In this document: positions 32,834 to 40,350 of the stretch, one piece after another
How positions within the stretch are numbered: position 1 is the first letter of the stretch
Layout: the number at the start of each line of letters is the position of its first letter
Source of the DNA: Halohasta litorea
GTDB lineage: Archaea; Halobacteriota; Halobacteria; Halobacteriales; Haloferacaceae
Direction: 5' to 3'
Length of the DNA stretch: 64,000 nucleotides
NCBI RefSeq assembly: GCF_024494645.1
Contig: NZ_JANHDJ010000002.1
Span: forward strand, 248,001-312,000
Made by a program: the position numbers and the translations under genes
The notes under the pieces: model-generated
Told to the model about the DNA's origin: nothing
The model's database searches: none
Seen by the model: only the letters and a program-made list of their open reading frames with translations

Positions 32834-33346
32834 ATGATAACTGATTTCCTCGGTTCCGGGGCCATCGAGACGCTGTTCCCCAACGGGATCTCCCGGTATG
32901 CTATCGGCGGGCTCCTTGTTGGCTTGGGAACGGCGGTCATCTACCTCGGCACAGCGATTACAGCGGGTGCGAGCACGTTCTTAGAGTCGACGCTGTCGTA
33001 CGTCTCGGATCGCTCGCGGTTCCAGCAGTACCGCGCCTCACGGGACTGGCGTGTCGTCTTTACGGTCAGCATCATCGCTGGCGCAGGCGTCTATGCACTC
33101 ATCTATCAGGGCGAGCCGTGGGCACTCGCGGGCAGCGCATGGATCACCGAGGTCGCGCCGTGGCGGCTATTCGTCGGCGGGATCTTCGTCGGAATCGGCA
33201 CCCGGATCGGGAAGGGCTGTACCTCCGGGCACGGAATCTGTGGGGTCGGCTCCGTCTCGCGGACCTCGCTGGTGGGCGTGGCGACGTTCCTCGTCGTCGC
33301 GATCATCACCGCCAACATCGTCGCCGCCGTCGGGGTGACGCCATGA
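32834..33346 (+). CDS. YeeE/YedE-family transporter, first half
   Basis: The 170-aa membrane protein has about four helices and the YeeE/YedE signature GKGCTSGHGICG, whose cysteines have been implicated in thiosulfate or sulfur-compound uptake in bacterial YeeE. It overlaps the next gene by ATGA, and the two together make one complete YeeE-type unit. It starts 34 nt after the dioxygenase gene, so it is probably in the same transcript. Confidence 0.9.
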   Translation: MITDFLGSGAIETLFPNGISRYAIGGLLVGLGTAVIYLGTAITAGASTFLESTLSYVSDRSRFQQYRASRDWRVVFTVSIIAGAGVYALIYQGEPWALAGSAWITEVAPWRLFVGGIFVGIGTRIGKGCTSGHGICGVGSVSRTSLVGVATFLVVAIITANIVAAVGVTP

Positions 33347-33798
33347 GCCGCCACCCGCTGTTCATGCCCTTGATCGTTGTCGGGGGGCTGATCTTCGGCT
33401 TCGGGCTCGGCTTCAGCCACATGGCCCGCCCGGAGGTCGTCATCGATTTTCTCACTTTTGAGGACTTCGGGCTGCTGTTCGTCATGTTCGGCGGCTCGAT
33501 CGTCGCCGGGCTGGCCTTCTGGAGCCTGTCGTCGACCGGCGGATCGGCTCCCCTGACGGGTCGTCCCTACGGTCGACGGCTCAAATCCTTCGACCGAAAC
33601 GTCCTGCTCGGCGGCTCGGTCTTCGGTGTCGGCTGGGGTCTGTCGGGCATCTGTCCGGGCGCAGCCTACGCCAGCCTCGGCGTCGGCAACTGGCCGATCC
33701 TGTATGCGCTGGCGGGGATGTTCGTCGGCGCGTATCTCCAGGGAGTCTGGCGAAGCGAGTCGTCGACCACGGGGTCGGCGGTCCCGAGCGACGACTAA
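33343..33798 (+). CDS. YeeE/YedE-family transporter, second half
   Basis: The 151-aa membrane protein has about four helices and the second-half signature GLSGICPGAAYAS, with one cysteine. The ATG at 33343 overlaps the stop of the first half. Split YeeE pairs next to persulfide dioxygenase and TusA genes are a known arrangement. The exact substrate (thiosulfate, sulfide or sulfane sulfur) is not shown by the sequence. Confidence 0.88.
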   Translation: MSRHPLFMPLIVVGGLIFGFGLGFSHMARPEVVIDFLTFEDFGLLFVMFGGSIVAGLAFWSLSSTGGSAPLTGRPYGRRLKSFDRNVLLGGSVFGVGWGLSGICPGAAYASLGVGNWPILYALAGMFVGAYLQGVWRSESSTTGSAVPSDD

Positions 33799-33864
33799 CA
33801 CGGGCACCTGAGGCACCTCAATCTATGACTTATTGGGCGGCAACCGTATTCTGGCAGACAATAA

Positions 33865-33894
33865 TGTATAATTGTAGAAATATTACACAATGAT
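33865..33894 (+). promoter_or_regulatory. TATA box and candidate operator site 4 (PiT-like gene)
   Basis: TGTATAAT (33865-33872) is 18-25 nt upstream of the ATG at 33890 and could be its TATA box. The minus-strand CATTGTGTA (33884-33892) overlaps the start codon and is a degenerate match to TATTGTRYR. A second weak match, AATTGTAGA, is at 33870-33878. Confidence 0.4.
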
Positions 33895-35056
33895 AGAGTT
33901 TTGGCTACCGTTCGGAGCCGCGTTGTTGGCCAGTGCGTTCATGGCGTGGGCGATCGGCGCGGGATCGAGCGGTGCGACACCCTTCGCCCCCGCGGTCGGC
34001 GCGAATGCCATCTCGGTGATGCGGGCGGCGTTCATCGTCGGAATTCTCGGGTTTTTGGGAGCCGCCCTCCAGGGCGCGAGCGTCTCGGAGGCCGTCGGCA
34101 GCGATCTCGTCGTCGGACTTACGCTTCCGACCGTCGCGGTGATCGTGGTCCTGGTGACTGCCGCCGGGCTGATGGCGATCGGTATCGTCACCGGCTATCC
34201 GATTGCGACTGCCTTCACCGTCACCGGAACGGTCATCGGCGCAGGCCTCGCACTCGGCGGCTCGCCTGCGTGGGCGAAGTATACCGAAATCGGCACGATG
34301 TGGCTCCTCACACCGTTTGTCGGGGGTGGCGTCGCCTACGGGATCGCCAGGGTTCTGCCGCGGCAGTCGGTCGACGAACGCGACAGCGTCCCGATCCTCG
34401 CGGCCGCCGTCGGCGCGATCGTCGTCAACATCGAGTTCACACTACTGGCGTCGGGCGACCGGCTGGCCTCGCTGTCGACGGTCATCGCCGAGCGATTCGC
34501 TCCCGGTCTCGCTGGCGAACTCGGCGTTTCGCTTGTCGCCGCCATTGCCGTCGGACTGGGGGTCCGAGTCGACATCTCACGCAACGGGTTGGGCGGCCTC
34601 CGGCGCTTTCTGCTCGTCCTCGGCGGGCTGGTCGCCTTTTCAGCAGGGGCGAGTCAGGTCGGGCTGGCGGTCGGCCCGCTGGTGCCGCTGGTCGAGGAGA
34701 CGATGATCACCGTCTCGGCGCTGGCGGCGGGGGGTGGCGTGGGACTACTGATCGGCTCCTGGACCGGGGCCTCCCAGATGATCAAAGCAGTCTCCCAGGA
34801 TTACGCCTCGCTGGGCCCACGGCGATCAATCGCCGCACTGTTCCCCTCGTTCGTGCTGGCGCAGATCGCCGTCCTCTACGGGATTCCGGTCTCGTTCAAT
34901 CAGATAATGGTCAGCGCGATTGTCGGCGCGGGCGCGGCCGTCGGGGGGAGCGACGCGATCAGTCGACGGAAAATAGTCCTGACTTTCGGCGCGTGGATCG
35001 GCTCGTTCGCCCTCGCGTTCGCCTTGGGTTACGGCGTGATGAGCTTCGTTCCATAG
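33890..35056 (+). CDS. PiT-family permease in the sulfur island (possible sulfate/thiosulfate carrier)
   Basis: The 388-aa protein is a close paralogue of the PiT-family gene at 10223-11416, with the same modified motif GAGSSGATPFAPAVGAN and the second-half AGASQVGLAVGPL. The GAND signature of phosphate carriers is missing. Some PiT-family members, such as Bacillus CysP, carry sulfate. Its position between sulfur genes, with a regulon-type motif at its start, suggests a sulfur oxyanion as substrate. It has about 10-11 helices and starts at ATG 33890. Confidence 0.82.
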   Translation: MIEFWLPFGAALLASAFMAWAIGAGSSGATPFAPAVGANAISVMRAAFIVGILGFLGAALQGASVSEAVGSDLVVGLTLPTVAVIVVLVTAAGLMAIGIVTGYPIATAFTVTGTVIGAGLALGGSPAWAKYTEIGTMWLLTPFVGGGVAYGIARVLPRQSVDERDSVPILAAAVGAIVVNIEFTLLASGDRLASLSTVIAERFAPGLAGELGVSLVAAIAVGLGVRVDISRNGLGGLRRFLLVLGGLVAFSAGASQVGLAVGPLVPLVEETMITVSALAAGGGVGLLIGSWTGASQMIKAVSQDYASLGPRRSIAALFPSFVLAQIAVLYGIPVSFNQIMVSAIVGAGAAVGGSDAISRRKIVLTFGAWIGSFALAFALGYGVMSFVP

Positions 35057-35122
35057 GCCGAATTCTATGCCGACGTCGGTCCACAACCCTTCTGTGTTAA
35101 AAAGCCGATAGTGGGGGTTCAG

Positions 35123-35341
35123 CTACGTCCGGTTGCAGGTGTCGACACCGAACAGCCGGTAGGCCAGACACTGCCGGGTGAGACCGGTTCCGAACACAAT
35201 GGCACCGACAACGGTGAGTCCAGCGCCAGCTGCCGACCCCAGCGGGAGCAGGCCAGCCACCGAGGCGATCCCAACGAGCGCCACGAGTAGTCCGCCGACG
35301 AGGCGTGCAATCCGGTCGAGACCACCGACATTCGGTTCCAT
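35123..35341 (-). CDS. DUF2892 (YgaP-like) small membrane protein
   Basis: The 72-residue protein has two hydrophobic helices (about 12-30 and 37-57) and the end segment LTRQCLAYRLFGVDTC. DUF2892 proteins resemble the membrane part of the rhodanese YgaP and often sit beside sulfur-transfer genes. Its two cysteines near the C-terminus could take part in sulfur handling. It is divergent from the second tusA gene. Confidence 0.82.
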   Translation of the reverse strand: MEPNVGGLDRIARLVGGLLVALVGIASVAGLLPLGSAAGAGLTVVGAIVFGTGLTRQCLAYRLFGVDTCNRT

Positions 35342-35377
35342 ACCGGATTATCACTGGCTGAAGACAAAAAAGTTTGT

Positions 35378-35394
35378 ATAAAAAAGTATTTTAA
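35378..35394. repeat. 17-bp AT-rich sequence shared with 3544-3560
   Basis: ATAAAAAAGTATTTTAA occurs here and, identically, at 3544-3560. Both copies are in divergent promoter regions. It may be a promoter element or a chance match of AT-rich sequence. Confidence 0.35.
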
Positions 35395-35441
35395 ATACAT
35401 TACTATTACACAGGTCAGACCGGGGTTGGTCTCCAAAATCG

Positions 35442-35450
35442 TATACAATT
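35442..35450 (-). promoter_or_regulatory. Candidate sulfur-regulon operator site 5
   Basis: The minus strand reads AATTGTATA, one mismatch from TATTGTRYR. It lies in the divergent region between the DUF2892 gene (start 35341) and the second tusA (start 35557). Confidence 0.4.
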
Positions 35451-35498
35451 CGCAGATGTGTATTCTCATAACCCAAAACTTGGCGTTATCGTTCTCAG

Positions 35499-35523
35499 AA
35501 TATTGGAAATAGCATACAATATT
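35499..35523. promoter_or_regulatory. Candidate operator site 6, inverted repeat AATATTG-N11-CAATATT
   Basis: A perfect 7-bp inverted repeat with an 11-nt spacer. The right arm is part of a minus-strand TATTGTATG (35513-35521) and merges with a TATA-like stretch about 32 nt upstream of the second tusA ATG. It would place a bound dimer over the promoter. Confidence 0.55.
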
Positions 35524-35556
35524 AAACCGCTGGGGGACGAATCTCTCACTGTACCC

Positions 35557-35799
35557 ATGACACAGCTAGATATCGAGCCAGCGAAGACGGTGGATGCACG
35601 CGGGGCAGCCTGTCCAGGACCGCTGATGGATCTCATCGGCGCGATTCGGGACGTTGATCCCGGCGACGTGGTCGTGCTGTTGAGCGACAGCGACCGCTCG
35701 CTGACTGACGTACCTGAATGGGTCGAAGAGGCAGGCAACGAGCTGCGGGCGGTCGAAGAGGGCGACGACCACCACGAGATCTACGTGGAGAAAGTATGA
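35557..35799 (+). CDS. tusA: TusA-family sulfur carrier (second copy)
   Basis: The 80-residue protein has the active motif CPGP (ARGAACPGPLMDL) of TusA-type carriers. The ATG at 35557 was chosen because it follows the TATA/operator region and gives the family length. The stop overlaps the start of the sulfide:quinone oxidoreductase-like gene by ATGA, so the carrier is probably made in step with that enzyme. Confidence 0.9.
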   Translation: MTQLDIEPAKTVDARGAACPGPLMDLIGAIRDVDPGDVVVLLSDSDRSLTDVPEWVEEAGNELRAVEEGDDHHEIYVEKV

Positions 35800-36941
35800 C
35801 TGAAGAGATCGTTATCATCGGCGGCGGCACCGGCGGCTCGGTACTGGCAAACGACCTCGCCGAACGGCTTGAGGCGGAGATCGACGCCGGAGACGTCTCG
35901 GTGACGCTGATCAACGACGGGCCGGACCACGTCTACAAGCCGGTGTGGCTCTACATCCCCTTCGGCCTGCGGGAGCCCGAAGACGGCCGCCGACCGCTGC
36001 GGGAGCTGGTCGACAACCGGATCGAGATCCGCCAGGGTCGGGTCACCGAGATCGACACCGAGGCCAAACAGCTCACCACCAGCGAGCGCGTCTCGCCGAC
36101 CCACTACGACCATCTCGTGGTGGCGACTGGCTCGACGCTCGCCCCCGAGGAGGTTCCGGGCCTCGCCGAGGGCGGCCACGACTACTACAGCGAAGCGGGC
36201 GCGCTGGCACTCCGCGATGAGCTCCTGGAGTTCACCGAGGGCCACCTCGTCCTCAGCGTGATCGGGAGTCCGCATATGTGTCCGGCCGCACCCCTCGAAT
36301 TCGTCTTCATGACCGACGACTGGTTCCGCAAGCGCGGTCTCCGGGAGGACATCGAGATCACCTACACCTACCCGATCAACCGCGTCCACGGCAATCCACA
36401 TATCGCCGAGTGGGCCCAGCCGCTGATGGACGAACGCGACATCAACACGGAGACGTTCTTCAACGGCGAGGAGGTCGACCCCGAGTCACAAACCCTCACG
36501 GCGATGGAGGGCTCGGAGATCGACTACGACCTGCTGGTTTCGATTCCGCCTCACCGCGGGGTCGAGATGATCGCCGAAGCAGGCCTCGGCGACCGCGGCT
36601 GGGTCGAGGTCGACAAACATACCCTCGAAGCCGAACACGCCGACGATGTCTATGCACTGGGTGACGCCGCAGCCACCGGCGTCCCGAAGGCTGGCAGTGT
36701 CGCCCACTACCAGGCCGCAACCGTCGGCCAGCGGCTCGCCAGCGAGGTCCGCGGCCAGGTAGCCACGGCGGCCTACGACGGCAAGACCATCTGCTTCATC
36801 GAGACGGGGATGGATGCGGCGTCGTTCGTCGAGTTCGACTACCAGAATCCACCGTCGCCGGTCTCTCCCTCGGAGAAGATCCACTGGTCGAAACTGGCCT
36901 ACAACGAGTCCTACTGGCTCACCGCGCGGGGGTTGATCTGA
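35796..36941 (+). CDS. Sulfide:quinone oxidoreductase-like flavoprotein
   Basis: The 381-aa protein has the N-terminal FAD fold (IIGGGTGGSVLAND), the middle VVATGSTLAP segment and the late FAD contact YALGDAAATGVPKAGS. Two cysteines, C162 in SPHMCPAAP and C333 in KTICFIE, match the position of the catalytic pair of sulfide:quinone oxidoreductases. It should oxidise sulfide and pass electrons to the quinone pool at the membrane surface. The neighbours (tusA, DUF1641) fit. Confidence 0.9.
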   Translation: MTEEIVIIGGGTGGSVLANDLAERLEAEIDAGDVSVTLINDGPDHVYKPVWLYIPFGLREPEDGRRPLRELVDNRIEIRQGRVTEIDTEAKQLTTSERVSPTHYDHLVVATGSTLAPEEVPGLAEGGHDYYSEAGALALRDELLEFTEGHLVLSVIGSPHMCPAAPLEFVFMTDDWFRKRGLREDIEITYTYPINRVHGNPHIAEWAQPLMDERDINTETFFNGEEVDPESQTLTAMEGSEIDYDLLVSIPPHRGVEMIAEAGLGDRGWVEVDKHTLEAEHADDVYALGDAAATGVPKAGSVAHYQAATVGQRLASEVRGQVATAAYDGKTICFIETGMDAASFVEFDYQNPPSPVSPSEKIHWSKLAYNESYWLTARGLI

Positions 36942-36942
36942 G

Positions 36943-37563
36943 ATGGCCGAACAAGAACAGCGGGACGACGCCGACCTCGAAGCCGCCATCGCCGAGAACC
37001 CCGAGGCCGTCGCCGAGTTCGTCAAGCGACTCGATGCGGTCAACGAACTGCTCGACGTGGTCGATCTCGGTACGTCGGCGATGACCGACGAGATGGTCGT
37101 CGAACTCTCCGGAACCGCCGAGACGCTGGCGGCCTCCGCCGACGGCATCGCCACCGACGAGACGGTCGGACTGGCCGAATCGGTCGGGGAGAACGGTGGG
37201 GAGCTCCAGGAGGCCCTCGACACGCTGGTCGAACTCCAGCGGAGCGGAACGCTCGACGAGCTCGCCGAGTTGGGCGACGTGGTCTCGCTGGGCACCGCAG
37301 CAATGACCGACGACATGGTCCGGTCGCTCGCGGCCACCAGCTCCTCGCTCGGCGAGGTGGCCGATACGGCGGCCCAAGACGAGACCCGAGACGGGCTGAC
37401 GGCCATGCTCAACAGTGTCTCTGCGGCCGAACAGGCCGAGACGGTTGCAGTCGGGCCGGTCGGCCTGATGAAAGCGATTCGGGACCCCGAGATTCAACAC
37501 GGACTCGGCTACCTGCTTGCGATCGCCAAGGCACTTGGCCAACAGCAGTCGACCGACGACTGA
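36943..37563 (+). CDS. DUF1641 protein, companion of the SQR-like gene
   Basis: The 206-aa protein is soluble, acidic and helical, with two similar segments (VVDLGTSAMTDEMV and VVSLGTAAMTDDMV) that indicate an internal repeat. A late GLMKAIRDPEIQHGLGYLLAIAKALG segment is the DUF1641 signature. DUF1641 genes often follow SQR or formate dehydrogenase-like genes. It starts one base after the SQR stop. Confidence 0.85.
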   Translation: MAEQEQRDDADLEAAIAENPEAVAEFVKRLDAVNELLDVVDLGTSAMTDEMVVELSGTAETLAASADGIATDETVGLAESVGENGGELQEALDTLVELQRSGTLDELAELGDVVSLGTAAMTDDMVRSLAATSSSLGEVADTAAQDETRDGLTAMLNSVSAAEQAETVAVGPVGLMKAIRDPEIQHGLGYLLAIAKALGQQQSTDD

Positions 37564-37566
37564 TTC

Positions 37567-37574
37567 TTTTTTTT
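37567..37574 (+). terminator. T-run ending the tusA-SQR-DUF1641 operon
   Basis: Eight T residues start four bases after the DUF1641 stop codon, the position and form of an archaeal oligo-T terminator. Confidence 0.55.
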
Positions 37575-37640
37575 AAAGTAGCCGCTGCCTACTCGGGACT
37601 GACTGCTACACTGGCTGAGAATATTTAAAAAGAAAGCTAA

Positions 37641-38204
37641 CTACTCGCTCCGAACCGCGACGATGAGGAACGTTTCGACTCTCGACTGTTCGGTTTCGAT
37701 CTCGAAGCCAGCTTTCTCAAGCGCTGCGACCGCCTCGCTCGCACTGTAGCGTTCGTCGACCGGTGGCCCGCTTTCGCCCTCACCCTCGGCCGACCAGTCG
37801 GCGACGACGAGTCGGCCACCCGGCCGGAGCACGCGAGCGAGTTCCGTCAAGGAGTCCTCGCTGGCGAACTCGTGGTAGGTCATCGTGGAGACGGCTCCGT
37901 CGAGTTCGTCGTCGTCGAACGGTAGCTCCTCGATGCTGCTCGTGACGAGTTCGACGCTCTCGGGGATGCCCTTCTCGCGATAGAACTCGTGCATTTCGGG
38001 TTGGATGTCGACCGCGTACACCCGCTCGGCGTAGGGGGCGACATCATCGGTATAAAAGCCCGTCCCGCTGCCGAGATCCGCGACCGTCTCACTGCCGGTG
38101 GGTTCGAGCGCGCCGAGCAGCTCCTCCCGTGAGACCGACCGGTAGCGTTTGGCTGCGTCTTCGAGTCGACCTGCCTTGTCTGCGTCAAACGTGTGAAATC
38201 CCAT
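37641..38204 (-). CDS. Class I SAM-dependent methyltransferase
   Basis: The 187-aa protein has the SAM-binding motif VADLGSGTGFYT (about 42-53), then VYAVDIQPEM and the post-motif segment ARVLRPGGRLVVADW. It is a UbiE/arsenite-methyltransferase-like single-domain enzyme; the substrate is not clear. The TATA-like CTTATAAATGG overlaps the ATG. It lies inside the sulfur island, but only a weak motif-like repeat (GTATCGTACTGTATCG) lies upstream. Confidence 0.85.
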   Translation of the reverse strand: MGFHTFDADKAGRLEDAAKRYRSVSREELLGALEPTGSETVADLGSGTGFYTDDVAPYAERVYAVDIQPEMHEFYREKGIPESVELVTSSIEELPFDDDELDGAVSTMTYHEFASEDSLTELARVLRPGGRLVVADWSAEGEGESGPPVDERYSASEAVAALEKAGFEIETEQSRVETFLIVAVRSE

Positions 38205-38242
38205 TTATAAGCTGTATCGTACTGTATCGGTTAGTCGGTGGT

Positions 38243-38515
38243 TTATAAGGTGTCGTCAGGGTCGTGTTCGTCGGCCATCGCCGTTGCTTCGCGGGCGTAC
38301 TGTTCGCGGATCTCGGGGTCCTCGACAGCGCCGAGGTTGTCGGGATCGGCAGCGAGGCTGACCTGCGTTTCGCGGTGGTCGCCGAAGCTCGTCAGCGCCC
38401 GCTCCTTGCGGAGGTCCCGCTTGCCGTCGGGCGTGGCGTAGGTCAGGATGATCAGGTTCTGTTCGTCGTCGGAGTAGGTGCGTTCGACGAGCCAGACGCG
38501 GACTGGATCAGCCAT
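38243..38515 (-). CDS. Conserved haloarchaeal protein, 90 aa
   Basis: This soluble protein starts MADPVRVWLVERTYSDDEQNLI, has a short beta-rich first half and a charged, helical C-terminal half. It has no cysteines. I do not recognise a family. It lies between the methyltransferase and thioredoxin genes, all on the minus strand, with spacers of 38 and 59 nt. Confidence 0.65.
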   Translation of the reverse strand: MADPVRVWLVERTYSDDEQNLIILTYATPDGKRDLRKERALTSFGDHRETQVSLAADPDNLGAVEDPEIREQYAREATAMADEHDPDDTL

Positions 38516-38574
38516 TATGTACTTCCTCTGTGTTCGATCACCGAATCGATTTCGGCTCTAGTCGACATATCGGC

Positions 38575-38925
38575 TTACGCAGTGTAGCCCGCGATCGCCT
38601 GCGACAGCGTGTCGCCGGTCTGTGCGCCGACCATCCGCTCGGCGAGCTCGCCGTCGGCGAAGACCAGCAGCGTCGGAATCCCCTGGACCTCGTACTGGCC
38701 CGCAAGCGCCTGGAACTGATCGACGTCGACTTTCAGCACTGCAGCGTCAGTATCCGCGGCCAGCGCCTCGATCGTCGGTTCCATCATCTGACACGGCCCA
38801 CACCAGTCGGCATAGAAGTCGACGAGCACGACGTCGTAGTTGTCGACGACGGTATCGAACTCGTCGGGGTTTCCGAGCTGGATCGGGTCGGCCGGGGCTG
38901 CGTTCGTGTTTGAACTCATCACCAT
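38575..38925 (-). CDS. trxA: Thioredoxin
   Basis: The protein has the thioredoxin active site WCGPC in VLVDFYADWCGPCQMMEP, and the cis-proline segment GIPTLLVF. A leading 15-residue tail is polar. Two in-frame ATG codons (38925 and 38919) are both possible starts. A TATTGTATA motif lies 40-48 nt upstream, suggesting it is part of the sulfur regulon; it could reduce persulfides on TusA or the dioxygenase. Confidence 0.93.
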   Translation of the reverse strand: MVMSSNTNAAPADPIQLGNPDEFDTVVDNYDVVLVDFYADWCGPCQMMEPTIEALAADTDAAVLKVDVDQFQALAGQYEVQGIPTLLVFADGELAERMVGAQTGDTLSQAIAGYTA

Positions 38926-38964
38926 CAGCTACGGTCCACACCGGGATAACAGTTATGGGTGGTA

Positions 38965-38973
38965 TATACAATA
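38965..38973 (-). promoter_or_regulatory. Candidate sulfur-regulon operator site 7 (trxA)
   Basis: The minus strand reads TATTGTATA followed by TAC, 40-48 nt upstream of the trxA ATG at 38925, at or near the TATA box. Confidence 0.5.
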
Positions 38974-39003
38974 CTACACAAAAGAGCAGCCGCCCTGGGA
39001 GAG

Positions 39004-39852
39004 CTATCGCTGTCGGGCGGGCGGCACCAGGAGGACGTTCCCGGCGGCTTCGGCGACGATCCGCTCGGAGACGCTGCCCAGCAGGAGGCGACGGAGGCGG
39101 CTCTGCCCGCGAGAGCCGAGGAGGATCGTCGTCGGCTCGTGTTCGGCCTCGGCCTCCAGGATCTGCGTCGCTGGATCGCCGTTCCGGACGTCGATCGCCG
39201 TCTCGATCCCCCAGTCTTCGAGGGTGCCAGCCAGCTCGTCGAGCGTCGATTGGATCTCGGGCGACGGCTCGTCAAGTTCTTGGCCCTTGGGTTTTCTGAC
39301 GTGAACCAGCGTCGCCTCCTGGGTCGCATGCCGGAGGTGTGAGAACTCTTCGAAGGCGCGCTCGGCGTTCTCCGAGAAGTCCGTGGCGTACAACATTCGC
39401 TGGAAGAGATGGCTCCGGAGCGGGTCGGGGTCGTCGGTTGCCCGCTCGATCCGGTTGACCAACAGCGGGACGCTCGCGGTTCGGGCGAGGTTCCGCACCG
39501 TCGAGCCGATCAGTCGGTTCTCCAGGGGGCTCTTCCCGCGGGAGCCGACCAGAATCATGTCGGCGTGAATCGTCTCGGCGACTCCGGTAATCCGTCGGTG
39601 TGGGGTGCCGCGAACCACGTGGGACTCCACGTCGAACCCGGCCTCCACCAGAACGTCTTCGTACTTCGAGAGCGCCTCACGGCGACGCTTTTCGAAGTCG
39701 ACGCCGGGCATCCCCGCGTGGACGTTCGACGGGACGACCGTCAGGAGATGCATCTCATCGACGCCGATCCGGCCCAGACACTCCAGACAGGTCTGGTCTT
39801 TGATCGCGGCCTCGCTGGCTGCCGAGAGGTCTGTGGCAAATAACACTCGCAT
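39004..39852 (-). CDS. Tandem universal stress protein
   Basis: The 282-aa protein is two UspA domains in a row. Each ends with an ATP-binding type motif: GSRGKSPLENRLIGS in the first and GSRGQSRLRRLLLGS in the second. It should bind ATP and act as a stress or metabolic sensor. The operator-like motif TATTGTGTG lies 7-15 nt upstream of the ATG, where it would cover the transcription start. Confidence 0.9.
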   Translation of the reverse strand: MRVLFATDLSAASEAAIKDQTCLECLGRIGVDEMHLLTVVPSNVHAGMPGVDFEKRRREALSKYEDVLVEAGFDVESHVVRGTPHRRITGVAETIHADMILVGSRGKSPLENRLIGSTVRNLARTASVPLLVNRIERATDDPDPLRSHLFQRMLYATDFSENAERAFEEFSHLRHATQEATLVHVRKPKGQELDEPSPEIQSTLDELAGTLEDWGIETAIDVRNGDPATQILEAEAEHEPTTILLGSRGQSRLRRLLLGSVSERIVAEAAGNVLLVPPARQR

Positions 39853-39858
39853 AGATAA

Positions 39859-39867
39859 TATTGTGTG
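39859..39867 (+). promoter_or_regulatory. Candidate sulfur-regulon operator site 8 (usp)
   Basis: TATTGTGTG is 7-15 nt upstream of the usp ATG on the opposite strand, so a bound repressor would block the transcription start. It matches the shared motif. Confidence 0.45.
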
Positions 39868-40074
39868 GTTGTGGATATATTACTTGCGCTCAAATCGGCC
39901 GACGAACCGGCGACCCAGCCGACCCGTTTCGGCTCGCGCCGCTACCGACTACAGTCGGTCGACACGCGAAAACTGTCGTGTGCCGCAACTTCGCTGACCG
40001 ACCGCAACCGGGCAGCCGACCGCAAAACCTACTCATAACGTATCGGTGGTTGGTGAGGGGTTACGCGAATATAG

Positions 40075-40083
40075 TATTGTACA
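40075..40083 (+). promoter_or_regulatory. Candidate sulfur-regulon operator site 9 (TSUP unit)
   Basis: TATTGTACA, extended to TATTGTACAGTA, is within one base of a perfect 12-bp palindrome. It lies about 100 nt upstream of the small membrane-protein gene at 40183. Confidence 0.5.
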
Positions 40084-40182
40084 GTATTTCCACAACCGTT
40101 ATACCGTCAGCACTGGTAGGGGTTAGTGAGCAGAAATGTATAATCGACGAAATACTGTTGCGGATGAACGGAGCATCGAACG

Positions 40183-40350
40183 ATGGCTGGATTAGCGGTG
40201 CCAACGTGGGACCCACAGACGGCGCTGCTGATCGGCGCGATCCTCTTCGAGGCGATCGTGCTCTATGTGGGCTATGGAGGGCTCGAACGGTTGGTCGGAC
40301 CGCGGCTGATGGAGCTCTTGGTCGGAGGTGACTCCGGTGTTGGTCAGTAG
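40183..40350 (+). CDS. Small membrane protein linked to TSUP exporter, 55 aa
   Basis: The frame begins MAGLAVPTWDPQTALLIGAI and has one hydrophobic helix (about 12-33), then a charged LERLVGPRLMELL segment. It overlaps the following exporter gene by about 14 nt and carries the GGAGGTGA ribosome-binding sequence of that gene within its own end. Short proteins like this (DUF7512-type) recur upstream of haloarchaeal TauE/SafE genes and may be subunits. Confidence 0.7.
   Translation: MAGLAVPTWDPQTALLIGAILFEAIVLYVGYGGLERLVGPRLMELLVGGDSGVGQ

Larger units (their letters stand above)
39853..40182. promoter_or_regulatory. 330-nt divergent promoter region, usp/TSUP
   Basis: The region separates the minus-strand usp and the plus-strand membrane-protein/TauE pair. 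It holds TATTGTRYR sites at 39859 and 40075, a TATA-like stretch at 39874-39883 for usp, and a TGTATAAT at 40137-40144 for the plus-strand unit. A 7-bp inverted repeat ACCGACT-AC-AGTCGGT is at 39944-39959. No gene was seen in it. Confidence 0.5.

Noticed and set aside
38205-38242. GTATCG-TACT-GTATCG repeat before the methyltransferase as an eleventh operator
   Set aside because: It resembles the TATTGTRYR motif only loosely (TATCGTACTGTA), so I did not count it as a site.
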